Positions 9,097-17,803 of a stretch of 64,000 nt of DNA are shown piece by piece (within the stretch, counting starts at the first letter, position 1; each line of letters opens with the position of its first letter). Both the position numbers and the translations under genes were made by a program. The stretch covers positions 1 through 64,000 of the forward strand of contig CAZYME010000015.1 of the NCBI GenBank assembly GCA_964648115.1, given 5' to 3'. The DNA is from CAZYME01 sp964648115. GTDB lineage: Bacteria > Pseudomonadota > Gammaproteobacteria > Legionellales > Legionellaceae. The notes under the pieces were generated by a model. The model saw only the letters and a program-made list of their open reading frames with translations, did not search any database and was not told the origin of the DNA.

Positions 9097-10104
9097 TTAC
9101 ATCGATGCAAACGTGTTTGCTCCTAATTGTTCTTCCTCTTTCGCTAACTTTAAGAGCTCTTTGCCCAAAGCATCTTGTTTCACTTTATTATTCCAAAATT
9201 GAAGATGTCGATTACTTGTTATTTCTGGCTTAATTTGCTCAATTTGTTTATCAGTAAGTTCATTTGTATGACGATAGTATGCATAAAGTTGAGCACATAT
9301 TTCCTCAATTTTTGCCTCATGACTTAGTTGCTCATTCTCTGGCTGTAGGTGAAAATCAATTAAACAACAGAGTTTGGCGCGTACGTTATTGGGATGAAAC
9401 CCAGAAAAAAATGCGCGATAAATAGTACTATTGCGAATCAACAGAGGAATTAAGGGATTTTGTAAAGACCAGAAACCATCTAGTCTAAAAACATGAATTG
9501 GTATTTTATGCTGTAATGCGAGTTTAGCTGCGCCGGAATAGACTCTATGTGGCTTTTCGCCTAATAGTGAAAAATTACCTTGTGGAAAAAGTGCAACACA
9601 ACCTCCTTCGTCAAGTGCTTTATTAGCCAACGCTAACGAGCCTGTATTGGATGAGCTTCCATCACTTTTAGTTGGATTAGCTGGTACTGGTATGGCTTTA
9701 AACATGCGTAGAAAATTAGCTATACCAGGTATGTTATCAAAAGAATCCGTAGCAAAAAACCGGGGTGGACTGCCACGCATTTTTGAGGCTAAAGCAATGG
9801 CTTCCCAGCTAGTTCGATGTGGACCGATAGTAACGATTTTTTTTTCTGTATTAGCAATCTCTAAATCTCCCTGACTTGTATGCATTGCGCGCATCATAAG
9901 CACCAAGAAACCGGCCATTATTCGGGCAGGTCTGCTTTCATAGTCAAGGCGATTGATAGACTCCGCAAGTCTTGCAAGCGCAAAGGGTGTAAGACTCATC
10001 ACAATACCCATCAGGAGAAACAACAGAGTATAGTTACTCGATTCTTGGGCATCGTTTACATCACAAGTATCATCTGGGTTTAAAAAAAAATCATGGCCAG
10101 GCAT
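9097..10104 (-). CDS. PlsC-like 1-acylglycerol-3-phosphate acyltransferase family protein
   Basis: This 335-residue membrane-anchored acyltransferase has one N-terminal hydrophobic helix (TLLFLLMGIVMSLTPFAL) and a PlsC-type domain. The catalytic block reads GPHRTSWE, so it is H-x4-E instead of the usual H-x4-D. The later block reads FPQGNFS instead of FPEGT. The fold markers (ARF-like spacing, VYSGAAKLAL) are kept, so it is probably active, but acceptor specificity is open. It is convergent with rnhB (14-base gap). A second, canonical plsC is not in the window. Confidence 0.8.
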   Translation of the reverse strand: MPGHDFFLNPDDTCDVNDAQESSNYTLLFLLMGIVMSLTPFALARLAESINRLDYESRPARIMAGFLVLMMRAMHTSQGDLEIANTEKKIVTIGPHRTSWEAIALASKMRGSPPRFFATDSFDNIPGIANFLRMFKAIPVPANPTKSDGSSSNTGSLALANKALDEGGCVALFPQGNFSLLGEKPHRVYSGAAKLALQHKIPIHVFRLDGFWSLQNPLIPLLIRNSTIYRAFFSGFHPNNVRAKLCCLIDFHLQPENEQLSHEAKIEEICAQLYAYYRHTNELTDKQIEQIKPEITSNRHLQFWNNKVKQDALGKELLKLAKEEEQLGANTFASM

Positions 10105-10203
10105 ATTAATTACCCCTTTAAGGATTAAATGTATTTTCGCTGCATGATAAAGGGATACTCAGCCACTTTTCAAGTGGTTTAAATGATACATTTTGGGTAG
10201 CCC

Positions 10204-11322
10204 TTAACGGATATTATTAAACAAAATACGATGCGAACTAATCGACATTAAAACGCCAAAGCCCGCAAGAAACGTCACCATCGCCGTACCTCCGTAGCTT
10301 ACTAGGGGTAAAGGGATGCCAACGACGGGAAGAATACCCATGACCATGCCTATGTTTACAAATGCGGATAGAAAAAATGTCATTGCAAGGCTTGCGGCTA
10401 GTAAACGTGTAAAGCAAGTTTGAGCATGTCTCGCAATGTGTAGGCAACGCAGCGAAATCAAAACCACAAAAACCATGAGAATGACGCTGCCGACAAAGCC
10501 AAACTCCTCGCTGCTAACCGCAAAAATAAAATCTGTGGCATGCTCTGGTAAAAAATTAAGATGAGATTGGCTACCAGCTAACCATCCTTTACCGAATGCG
10601 CCTCCCGATCCTATGGCAATTTTCGATTGAATAATATGGTAGCCTGTTCCTAGTGGATCTTGCTCTGGGTTTAATAAAGTAAGAATGCGTTGCTTCTGAT
10701 AATCATGCATTACATGCCATAACAGTGGAGCGGTTAATCCTAATCCAACGCTAATAACCATCACAATGCGTAACGAAATTCCCGCCAAAAAAATCACGCA
10801 AATACCTGAAGCTATTACCATAATTGCCGTGCCTAAGTCAGGCTGTTTAGCAATTAAAACCCCAGGTATGAAGATAAGCAGGGCGACGATACTCAATGTT
10901 TTTAAATCAATGGGCATGGAGCGCCGGTCTACATACCAGGCCGCCATCATGGGAACCGCCAGTTTCATGATTTCTGAGGGTTGGAATCGGAAAACGCCCA
11001 AATCTAGCCACCGTTGAGCCCCTTTACCGATTTTACCCATTACCATTACAGCAATGAGCAAGGCTAAGCCCACACCATAGAGCCAGGGAGTCCATATTTT
11101 GTATTTATGGGGTGGGATGAAAGCAAATATAACCATGATAGCTAGAGCGAATACTAAGCGTAACGATTGGCGTAGTACCATCCCGACATTTTGATTGGAA
11201 GCGCTGTATAGGATAAATAATCCCAAACAAATTAATAGCAACAGCAGACCTAATAAAGGAAGATCAATATACAGTGATTTACCCGTAAAGCGGTACAGAG
11301 GGCGTGAATTATTTATTTTCAT
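10204..11322 (-). CDS. rodA: Peptidoglycan glycosyltransferase RodA
   Basis: RodA is the SEDS-family glycosyltransferase that polymerises lipid II during cell elongation, with PBP2 as partner. The 372-residue protein has about ten membrane helices and the SEDS signatures, including QPDLGTAIM, NFLPEHATDFIF and the C-terminal PLPLVSYGGTAM. Its start overlaps the end of mrdA by 14 bases, so the two are translationally coupled. This is the usual mrdA-mrdB order. Confidence 0.96.
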   Translation of the reverse strand: MKINNSRPLYRFTGKSLYIDLPLLGLLLLLICLGLFILYSASNQNVGMVLRQSLRLVFALAIMVIFAFIPPHKYKIWTPWLYGVGLALLIAVMVMGKIGKGAQRWLDLGVFRFQPSEIMKLAVPMMAAWYVDRRSMPIDLKTLSIVALLIFIPGVLIAKQPDLGTAIMVIASGICVIFLAGISLRIVMVISVGLGLTAPLLWHVMHDYQKQRILTLLNPEQDPLGTGYHIIQSKIAIGSGGAFGKGWLAGSQSHLNFLPEHATDFIFAVSSEEFGFVGSVILMVFVVLISLRCLHIARHAQTCFTRLLAASLAMTFFLSAFVNIGMVMGILPVVGIPLPLVSYGGTAMVTFLAGFGVLMSISSHRILFNNIR

Positions 11323-13156
11323 TTGGTTTTAACTCAAAATATGCGTCCATTACTTTCCGGGCTATAAGTGGAGCAGAACTATCATTTTCCATCATAATAG
11401 CAATAGCTATTTCAGGTTTTTCCACAGGGGCAAAAGCAATAAATAGCGTGTGATTCCTTAATGCGACAGGGATATCATTATAAGCCTTTTTTTCATATTG
11501 ATTGCCACTAAATACTTGGGCTGTACCTGTTTTTGCGGCAATGGTGTATGAGGTATTTCGTCCGAAGCGGTAAGAGGCAGTTCCTTCTGGGCTGCTGATA
11601 ACAGCTTGCATTGCGTCAGCCACAATTGACCAATATTCCTCGTCTTTTAATTGGACTGGATACTCTTCTACGGGTTTAAATTTGTGCGCTTCCCCATGAT
11701 CTTGGACTGTTTTGCCTAATATATGTGGTCTAAAACGCCGCCCATGCTGGCTTAAAGAGGCTGTTGCATTAGCCATTTGTAGCGGTGAGGCTAACATAAA
11801 CCCTTGGCCAATCGATGTGATTAATGTATCTCCTGGGTACCAGTGCACACCCTTGCTGCGACGTTTCCAGGCGGGGCTAGGTACGAGGCCTGGGGCTTCC
11901 TCAAAGAGGTCAACATGGCTAAGTTGCCCAAAGCCAAACTGGGTCAGCATATCTTCTATTGCTGAGATACCCATTTTATTCCCTAACTGGTAAAAATAGG
12001 GATCACAAGATACGGTAATTGCACGTTTGAGGTTAACAACCCCATGCCCAGTGCGTTTCCAATCCCGGTAAAGATGGGTCACGTTAGGTAGCTTATACCA
12101 GCCTGGGTCATAAATTTTAGTCTCAGTGGTAACTACACCTTTCTCCAAACCAGCGATGGCTATGAAGGGTTTTACAGTTGATGCCGGAGGGTATAAACCT
12201 CTCACGGCACGATTATATAATGGCCGGTCTGGCGAGTTGGCTAATTTTTTATAATCTTTACTACTAATACCGTTAACAAATAAATTTGGGTTGTAGCTAG
12301 GCGAGCTGACCATTGCCAAAATATCACCATTTTTAACTTTCATGGCAACTACTGCCCCTCGTTTTTCTTCCATAGCTTCATAAATTGCTTTTTGCAGACG
12401 TGCATCGAGAGTGAGATAAATCTTTGCTCCAGAAACTGGGGCTTGTTTACTTAAGATGCGTAATGTTCTACCGCTTACGTCAGTTTCTATTTGCTGGTAA
12501 CCAACACTGCCATGTAGGATGTCTTCGTAGTATTTTTCTATGCCTGCTTTGCCAATAAAATTGGTAGATCGATAATTTGTGCTGTCAACTTGCTGTAATT
12601 CTTGTTCATTAATACGCCCTACATAACCGAGAACGTGCGCTGTAATTTCAGCGAGAGGATAATTACGCATAAACCGCGCTTTAATACTAACACCTGGGAA
12701 TTGATATTGGTTGCTAGCAAAAATGGCGACTTCTTCTTGGCTTAATTTAAGTTTAAAAGGAATAGGGACATAAGCGCGATTTTGGGTTCGGGCATGATTA
12801 AAGTTATCGATGTCCTCGTCAGTGATTGAAGGCAGTAAATCTTTTAATTTTTGTAGTGTACTAGCTATATTTTTTACCCGTTCAGGAATAATTTCCAAGA
12901 CGTACACGGGGATATTATCAGCCAAAATTACACCATTTTTATCAAGGATCACACCTCGAGGTGGTGTTATTGGTATGATGCTCATCTGATTTTTTAAGGA
13001 CAATGTGGCATAGCGTTTGAATTGAGAAAATTGCAAATAAGCTAAGCGTAAAACCAGTATCAGAGAAAGAATAATTAAGAAAGCCACTAATAAACTTAAG
13101 CGAAAGTGGTGCAACTGGGATTCAACATGGTCGTTTTTAATAGATTTAAAACGCAT
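11309..13156 (-). CDS. mrdA: Penicillin-binding protein 2
   Basis: PBP2 is the transpeptidase of the elongasome. The 615-residue protein has one N-terminal membrane helix (about 18-40), a dimerisation region with PPRGVILDKNG at about 65, and the transpeptidase domain. The active-site motif STVK is at 326-329, SCD is about 57 residues later, and KTGTAQ is near 535. It is followed directly by rodA (14-base overlap) and preceded by rlmH (16 bases away), giving the conserved rsfS-rlmH-mrdA-rodA order. Confidence 0.97.
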   Translation of the reverse strand: MRFKSIKNDHVESQLHHFRLSLLVAFLIILSLILVLRLAYLQFSQFKRYATLSLKNQMSIIPITPPRGVILDKNGVILADNIPVYVLEIIPERVKNIASTLQKLKDLLPSITDEDIDNFNHARTQNRAYVPIPFKLKLSQEEVAIFASNQYQFPGVSIKARFMRNYPLAEITAHVLGYVGRINEQELQQVDSTNYRSTNFIGKAGIEKYYEDILHGSVGYQQIETDVSGRTLRILSKQAPVSGAKIYLTLDARLQKAIYEAMEEKRGAVVAMKVKNGDILAMVSSPSYNPNLFVNGISSKDYKKLANSPDRPLYNRAVRGLYPPASTVKPFIAIAGLEKGVVTTETKIYDPGWYKLPNVTHLYRDWKRTGHGVVNLKRAITVSCDPYFYQLGNKMGISAIEDMLTQFGFGQLSHVDLFEEAPGLVPSPAWKRRSKGVHWYPGDTLITSIGQGFMLASPLQMANATASLSQHGRRFRPHILGKTVQDHGEAHKFKPVEEYPVQLKDEEYWSIVADAMQAVISSPEGTASYRFGRNTSYTIAAKTGTAQVFSGNQYEKKAYNDIPVALRNHTLFIAFAPVEKPEIAIAIMMENDSSAPLIARKVMDAYFELKPNENK

Positions 13157-13172
13157 CTTATATTGCCTAAAA

Positions 13173-13643
13173 TTATTTATGGTAGGGGTGATGATGCAAT
13201 ATAGACCAAGCCCGGTAGAGTGCTTCTAAAAGTGTAATTCTCACTAATGTGTGGGGCAGTGTTAATTTAGATAAGGACCAGCGTTCACTGCTACGTTCTA
13301 TTAATGCTGAGGATAGTCCTTCAGGCCCCCCAATCAGAAAACACAAGTGGCTCGTTATTTGCTGCACCCTATCGATTTTCTCAGCCAGTTGTTCGCTGGA
13401 AAACGACTCACCAGTAATATCAAGAGCAATAATGCGAGAGTTAGAAGGGATAGCAGCACTCATTAGGATCATTTCTTTTTCCATAATCCGGGAGATATCA
13501 GTGGACTTTCCCCGTTTTATAAGTGGAATTTCAATGATTGATAAGGCAATACCGTCCTGTAATCGCTTGGTGTATTCTTTTACAGCTTGCTCCACCCATG
13601 TGGGCATTTTGTTGCCCATAGTTACCACGGTGATTTTTAACAT
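13173..13643 (-). CDS. rlmH: 23S rRNA (pseudouridine-1915-N3) methyltransferase
   Basis: RlmH is a SPOUT-family enzyme that methylates pseudouridine 1915 in helix 69 of 23S rRNA. I chose the start at 13643 because the protein then begins MLKITVVTMGNKMPTW and has 156 residues, matching the family (155 in E. coli); a longer in-frame start at 13676 adds 11 residues with no family support. The SAM knot motif is FLIGGPEGLS, and the C-terminus ends in HPYHK as is typical. It lies between rsfS and mrdA. Confidence 0.96.
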   Translation of the reverse strand: MLKITVVTMGNKMPTWVEQAVKEYTKRLQDGIALSIIEIPLIKRGKSTDISRIMEKEMILMSAAIPSNSRIIALDITGESFSSEQLAEKIDRVQQITSHLCFLIGGPEGLSSALIERSSERWSLSKLTLPHTLVRITLLEALYRAWSILHHHPYHK

Positions 13644-13706
13644 ATCTAAGCGAAGCCTCGTGCAATTGGCTTGCATCCTACAGGGAGATCAATGCCGTTC
13701 ATATCA

Positions 13707-14036
13707 TTACGGTTGATTTTGCCACAGTCCTTCTAAATTATAAAATCCACGGCTATCAGGTTGCATGACGTGCACAACAAAGTCACCAAAGTCTACTAAC
13801 GCCCAATCACAACTTTCAAGGCCGTTAATACTTAATGCGGGTAAACCAGCAGCTTTCATATCTTCCATAACTTGCTCAGCTATTGCTCTCACGTGACGCG
13901 AAGAGCGGCCGCTACAAACAATCATAAAATCGGTGATTGTTGTATGTTGACTGACATCTATCACGGTGACATCAATGGCTTGAATATCGTCCAGTGACAG
14001 AAGTAATTTTTTTAACAGGGGATTTTGATCAGGCAT
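13707..14036 (-). CDS. rsfS: Ribosomal silencing factor RsfS
   Basis: RsfS binds uL14 and blocks joining of the ribosomal subunits when nutrients are scarce. The 109-residue protein shows the family core: DVSQHTTITDFMIVCSGRS, then ESCDWALVDFGDFVVHVM, then FYNLEGLW at the C-terminus. It is the first gene of the rsfS-rlmH-mrdA-rodA unit; no nadD is seen upstream, and the region before it holds a palindromic repeat. Confidence 0.96.
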   Translation of the reverse strand: MPDQNPLLKKLLLSLDDIQAIDVTVIDVSQHTTITDFMIVCSGRSSRHVRAIAEQVMEDMKAAGLPALSINGLESCDWALVDFGDFVVHVMQPDSRGFYNLEGLWQNQP

Positions 14037-14153
14037 ATAAGGTTATCAACTCGTTTAAGGGCGATGGATAATAGCAGGTATTGTGGTGACACACAAAATA
14101 TCTTGTCTACCCAGGGTAAATGCATCTAAACGAACATATTAAAACTAAATCGC

Positions 14154-14238
14154 CTACGTTCCGTGCTTTATGCGCGGAGTCCAGCTTCGATCTAGACCCT
14201 GGATCGTCTGGATACAGTGCATAAAGCACGGTACGTAG
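14154..14238. repeat. Palindromic repeat between rsfS and the POT transporter
   Basis: Arms of 20 bases (ctacgttccgtgctttatgc at 14154-14173 and its complement at 14219-14238) pair with one mismatch around a 45-base centre. The centre holds a second small palindrome (gatc...ccctggatcgtctgg). The element fills much of the 285-base gap. Its outer sequence differs from the other families in the window, but its centre (ccctggatc) resembles the element at 43207-43368. Confidence 0.75.
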
Positions 14239-14321
14239 ATAAAAATCAGGGGCTTAGTGTTCAAAAATTTGATGCGTTCACCCTGCTTGTCTACCAGAGT
14301 ATTAAGCACCCACACATGTTG

Positions 14322-15776
14322 CTAATTATTAGGAATAGGGCAGGGCTTATTCATTAAATATTTAATTATCAAATTCAAAATAATACAAAGCAGTGTTGCT
14401 CCGACCAAAATATAAAGCAGGTGCATAAATGCGGTAGCATAATGGGCTTTTAAAACAGCCGTTGCTGTTTCACCCATGGGGATGGCAGTTAATTCCGCTA
14501 GCTTCCCAGATAAAAAGCCGCCTATACCTAAAGAAACAAAGAAAATACCCATCATGGTGCTAACTTTTTTTGGACTGGCGAGGATGGTAATAGCTGATAA
14601 TCCCACAGGTGATAAAAATAATTCAGCGAACGAAAGCATTAAATATGCGGGGATAATATATAACGGGGATAATAAGCTTTCAGAGGTCCCGGTGCGAGAG
14701 ACAAGCGCTATTAAGATGTAGGCTAATGTTGTGAAGACCATAGCTAGTAAAAATTTATTACCAGTTTGAATCCCCTCTTGCGTATGTTTTAAACTATGTT
14801 TACGACGAGTGAGAATCAGTCCTAAAATAATCATGCCAAAACTTTGAACGCCTACATAATAAGGTGGGGTGAATTGCATACCAAACAGAGTGGGTTGTAC
14901 GACACGGGCAATAAATAGGGTTAATGATAAAAACATTTGAAAATAGAATGCCCAGAACATCACAGAGATAATGCATAGCAAGAGTATCACCATAGTTTCC
15001 CGTGCTTGCATGGTGGGCTCGCTTTTTACACAATACACTAAATAAGCAAGAGATAGGGCGGCGACAGCTACAAATATACTATCTGCAACAGCTGGGTAAT
15101 TGAGCATGTAAAATGCCGTTAGCCATAATATCGACATCAAAAAAACAGCGAGCAGGATTTTTTTAAATTGATACTCGAAAGGATGATAATCCTGAATACG
15201 GTAGCGATAAATGCCAAAAGCAAAGGTAGCTATGGCTATTATCATGCCAATTGCTGCGCTCATAAAAGAAATAGACCAACCAAAATATGCGTTGAGATAG
15301 CTCGGCAACGTCGTTCCTAAAATAATTCCCGTCGTAAGCCCCATGTAAAAGATAGTAAAGCCGCTTTCTCGATTGGGGGACCCTACAGGATATTCATTAC
15401 CCAACAACGATGAGATATTGGGTTTCAATAAACCTGTTCCAACAGCGATTCCGGCAAGGGCCGCTGTAAGCCCGTGATCAGTCATTACATTGGATACCGC
15501 TAGATAACTAATCAGCAATACAATAGCGCCAAGCAGGATAGCGCGTTTTTGGCCTAATAAGTGATCTGCTATCCAACCGCCTATGAGAGGGGATATGTAG
15601 GTAAGCGCCGTAAAAGAGCCCACCAGAGCATAAACACGTTTATCATGCCATTGAAAGTGTAGGGCAAGGTAAAGTGCCAGTAGTGTTTGGACAACATAAA
15701 AACCGTACCGCTCCCACATCTCAGTGGCAAAAAAAGTGCGAAGTGAGGGTGGGTGGGGAAGGTGATTTTTATGCAA
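14322..15776 (-). CDS. Proton-dependent oligopeptide transporter (POT/PTR2 family)
   Basis: This inner-membrane symporter of 484 residues imports di- and tripeptides with protons. The POT signature E-x-x-E-R is in the first helix (TEMWERYGFYVVQT), and GGWIADHLLGQKRAI follows helix 2. About 12-14 hydrophobic segments are present. The only sensible start is TTG at 15776, because the first in-frame ATG would remove the ExxER motif; AAAGAG lies about 8 bases upstream. Peptide import fits an amino-acid-feeding bacterium with hut, sdaA and glsA nearby. It is divergent from hutU. Confidence 0.9.
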   Translation of the reverse strand: MHKNHLPHPPSLRTFFATEMWERYGFYVVQTLLALYLALHFQWHDKRVYALVGSFTALTYISPLIGGWIADHLLGQKRAILLGAIVLLISYLAVSNVMTDHGLTAALAGIAVGTGLLKPNISSLLGNEYPVGSPNRESGFTIFYMGLTTGIILGTTLPSYLNAYFGWSISFMSAAIGMIIAIATFAFGIYRYRIQDYHPFEYQFKKILLAVFLMSILWLTAFYMLNYPAVADSIFVAVAALSLAYLVYCVKSEPTMQARETMVILLLCIISVMFWAFYFQMFLSLTLFIARVVQPTLFGMQFTPPYYVGVQSFGMIILGLILTRRKHSLKHTQEGIQTGNKFLLAMVFTTLAYILIALVSRTGTSESLLSPLYIIPAYLMLSFAELFLSPVGLSAITILASPKKVSTMMGIFFVSLGIGGFLSGKLAELTAIPMGETATAVLKAHYATAFMHLLYILVGATLLCIILNLIIKYLMNKPCPIPNN

Positions 15777-15908
15777 TTAGTTACTCTTTCTGTTGAGTAT
15801 ATGATCAAATTATAACATGTTGAATACTTGTTTAACAACTCGCATTCTTGTTAGGAATTCACTAGTATATCTAATTTTAATCATTATGTATCAGCGGAGA
15901 AAGCTATA

Positions 15909-17570
15909 ATGACACGCACCGATAAAAGCCGCCGCATCTCGGCAACACAAGGTACTCAAAAACAAGCCAAAAGTTGGTTGACTGAGGCAGCATTGCGCAT
16001 GCTTTGTAATAATTTGGACGCAAATGTGGCGGAAGCACCAGAGTCACTGGTTGTTTACGGTGGTTTGGGCCGTGCAGCGCGTGATTGGGAATGCTTTGAC
16101 AAGATTGTTGAGGTGCTTAAAGTTCTCGATGATGATCAAACACTTCTAGTTCAGTCAGGCAAGCCAGTGGGCGTGTTTACTACACATAAAGATGCTCCTC
16201 GCGTATTAATTGCTAATTCAAATTTAGTTCCTCATTGGGCAACCTGGGATCACTTCAATGAGCTAGATAAGAAGGGCTTGATGATGTACGGGCAAATGAC
16301 AGCAGGAAGTTGGATCTATATAGGTTCACAAGGCATCATTCAAGGAACTTATGAAACCTTTGTTGCTGCTGCTAAAAAACATTATGGTGGGGATTTGTCT
16401 GGGCGTTGGGTGCTCACAGCAGGTTTAGGGGGTATGGGGGGCGCGCAGCCATTAGCCTCAACCATGGCAGGGGCTAGTATGCTTGCGATTGAATGTGACC
16501 CTAGCCGCATAGAAAAACGTATGAAAACAAACTACCTCGATAAATTTACTGACGATCTTGATGAAGCCCTTCGTTGGATAGAGGAATCTTGTCAAAATAA
16601 AAAACCTATATCTGTTGGGTTATTGGGTAATGCGGCAGATATTTATCCTGAGTTAGTGAGGAGAAGGGTAACGCCGTCGCTAGTAACTGATCAAACGAGT
16701 GCTCATGATCCTTTAAATGGCTACTTACCCATCGGATGGACATTAGAGAAGGCCGAGCGTATGCGGCAAAGTGCTCCGCAAGAAGTTATTTCTGCAGCTA
16801 AAGCTTCTATTGCGGTGCAGGTAGAGGCTATGTTGGACTTCCACAAACGTGGGATTCCTGTTTTTGATTATGGTAATAATGTGCGCCAGATGGCTTATGA
16901 AGCAGGTGTTTCACAAGCTTTTGACATTCCTGGTTTTGTTCCTGCGTATATTCGTCCTCTTTTTTGTGAGGGAATTGGGCCATTTCGTTGGGTCGCGTTA
17001 TCAGGGTCTCCTGAAGATATTTATGCGACGGATGAGCGTGTGAAGCAGTTAATACCAAACAACCCGCACTTGCATCGTTGGTTGGATATGGCGCGTGAAA
17101 GAATCGCATTTCAGGGCTTGCCAGCGAGGATTTGTTGGGTGGGGCTTGAAGATAGGGCGCGTCTTGCTTTGGCGTTTAATGAGATGGTGAGGAGTGGGGA
17201 GGTTAAGGCGCCTATTGTTATAGGTCGTGACCACTTGGACTCTGGTTCGGTGGCTAGTCCTAATCGTGAAACTGAAGGGATGTTGGATGGGAGTGATGCG
17301 GTATCTGATTGGCCTTTGCTTAATGCTTTGCTGAATTGTGCCAGTGGGGCGACTTGGATCAGTATTCATCATGGTGGTGGGGTAGGTATGGGGTTTTCAC
17401 AACATGCGGGTGTTGTCATTGTTGCTGATGGGACTGATGAAGCGGCTGTGAGAATCGCGCGTGTTTTACATAATGATCCGGCAACGGGTGTCATGCGTCA
17501 TGCGGATGCTGGGTATACGGCTGCTAAGGAATGTGCGGAGCGCAATCACTTGTGGTTACCGATGGAGTAA
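15909..17570 (+). CDS. hutU: Urocanate hydratase
   Basis: Urocanase converts urocanate to 4-imidazolone-5-propanoate, the second step of histidine breakdown, using a tightly bound NAD. The 553 residues are the normal length. The NAD loop is GLGGMGGAQP, and the conserved LPARICWVGLEDRARL segment holds the family Cys. The C-terminal block GGGVGMGFSQHAG is present. GGAGAAAG precedes the ATG by about 7 bases. hutH follows after a 233-base gap filled by a palindromic repeat; hutI and hutG are not in the window. Confidence 0.97.
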   Translation: MTRTDKSRRISATQGTQKQAKSWLTEAALRMLCNNLDANVAEAPESLVVYGGLGRAARDWECFDKIVEVLKVLDDDQTLLVQSGKPVGVFTTHKDAPRVLIANSNLVPHWATWDHFNELDKKGLMMYGQMTAGSWIYIGSQGIIQGTYETFVAAAKKHYGGDLSGRWVLTAGLGGMGGAQPLASTMAGASMLAIECDPSRIEKRMKTNYLDKFTDDLDEALRWIEESCQNKKPISVGLLGNAADIYPELVRRRVTPSLVTDQTSAHDPLNGYLPIGWTLEKAERMRQSAPQEVISAAKASIAVQVEAMLDFHKRGIPVFDYGNNVRQMAYEAGVSQAFDIPGFVPAYIRPLFCEGIGPFRWVALSGSPEDIYATDERVKQLIPNNPHLHRWLDMARERIAFQGLPARICWVGLEDRARLALAFNEMVRSGEVKAPIVIGRDHLDSGSVASPNRETEGMLDGSDAVSDWPLLNALLNCASGATWISIHHGGGVGMGFSQHAGVVIVADGTDEAAVRIARVLHNDPATGVMRHADAGYTAAKECAERNHLWLPME

Positions 17571-17577
17571 TAATGTG

Positions 17578-17744
17578 TTTTTATTGTGAATAATGCGTGC
17601 TCCTTTTTAAAAGAGGCCTGAAAGGTAGTGCTGATGTCTCAGGGTCCTGTCGCTCCCCGCCGCCGTGCTCGCCCTTCAGGCTGCGCGCGACAGGAGCCCT
17701 CCCTTCCGCGCCACCCTTCGTTTTGTATTTGTTCACAATAAAAA
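17578..17744. repeat. Palindromic (MITE-like) element between hutU and hutH
   Basis: The outer arms tttttattgtgaa (17578-17590) and ttcacaataaaaa (17732-17744) are exact complements. Inside, agggtcctgtcgc pairs with gcgacaggagccct. About 120 bases (17600-17720) match the reverse complement of 21342-21466, including tgtctcagggtcctgtc and gacaggagccctccc. It is GC-rich compared with its neighbours. It may act as a terminator or attenuator between the two hut genes. Confidence 0.8.
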
Positions 17745-17803
17745 AATATTATTTTAATGAGCTCAGGTTAATAAGTTCATGCTTTAAATAAGGAGATTTA
17801 GGG

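Noticed and set aside
16828..17372. Long open frames on the minus strand across hutU
   Set aside because: They lie fully inside hutU, have no ribosome sites and give Arg/His/Thr-rich peptides typical of antisense frames.
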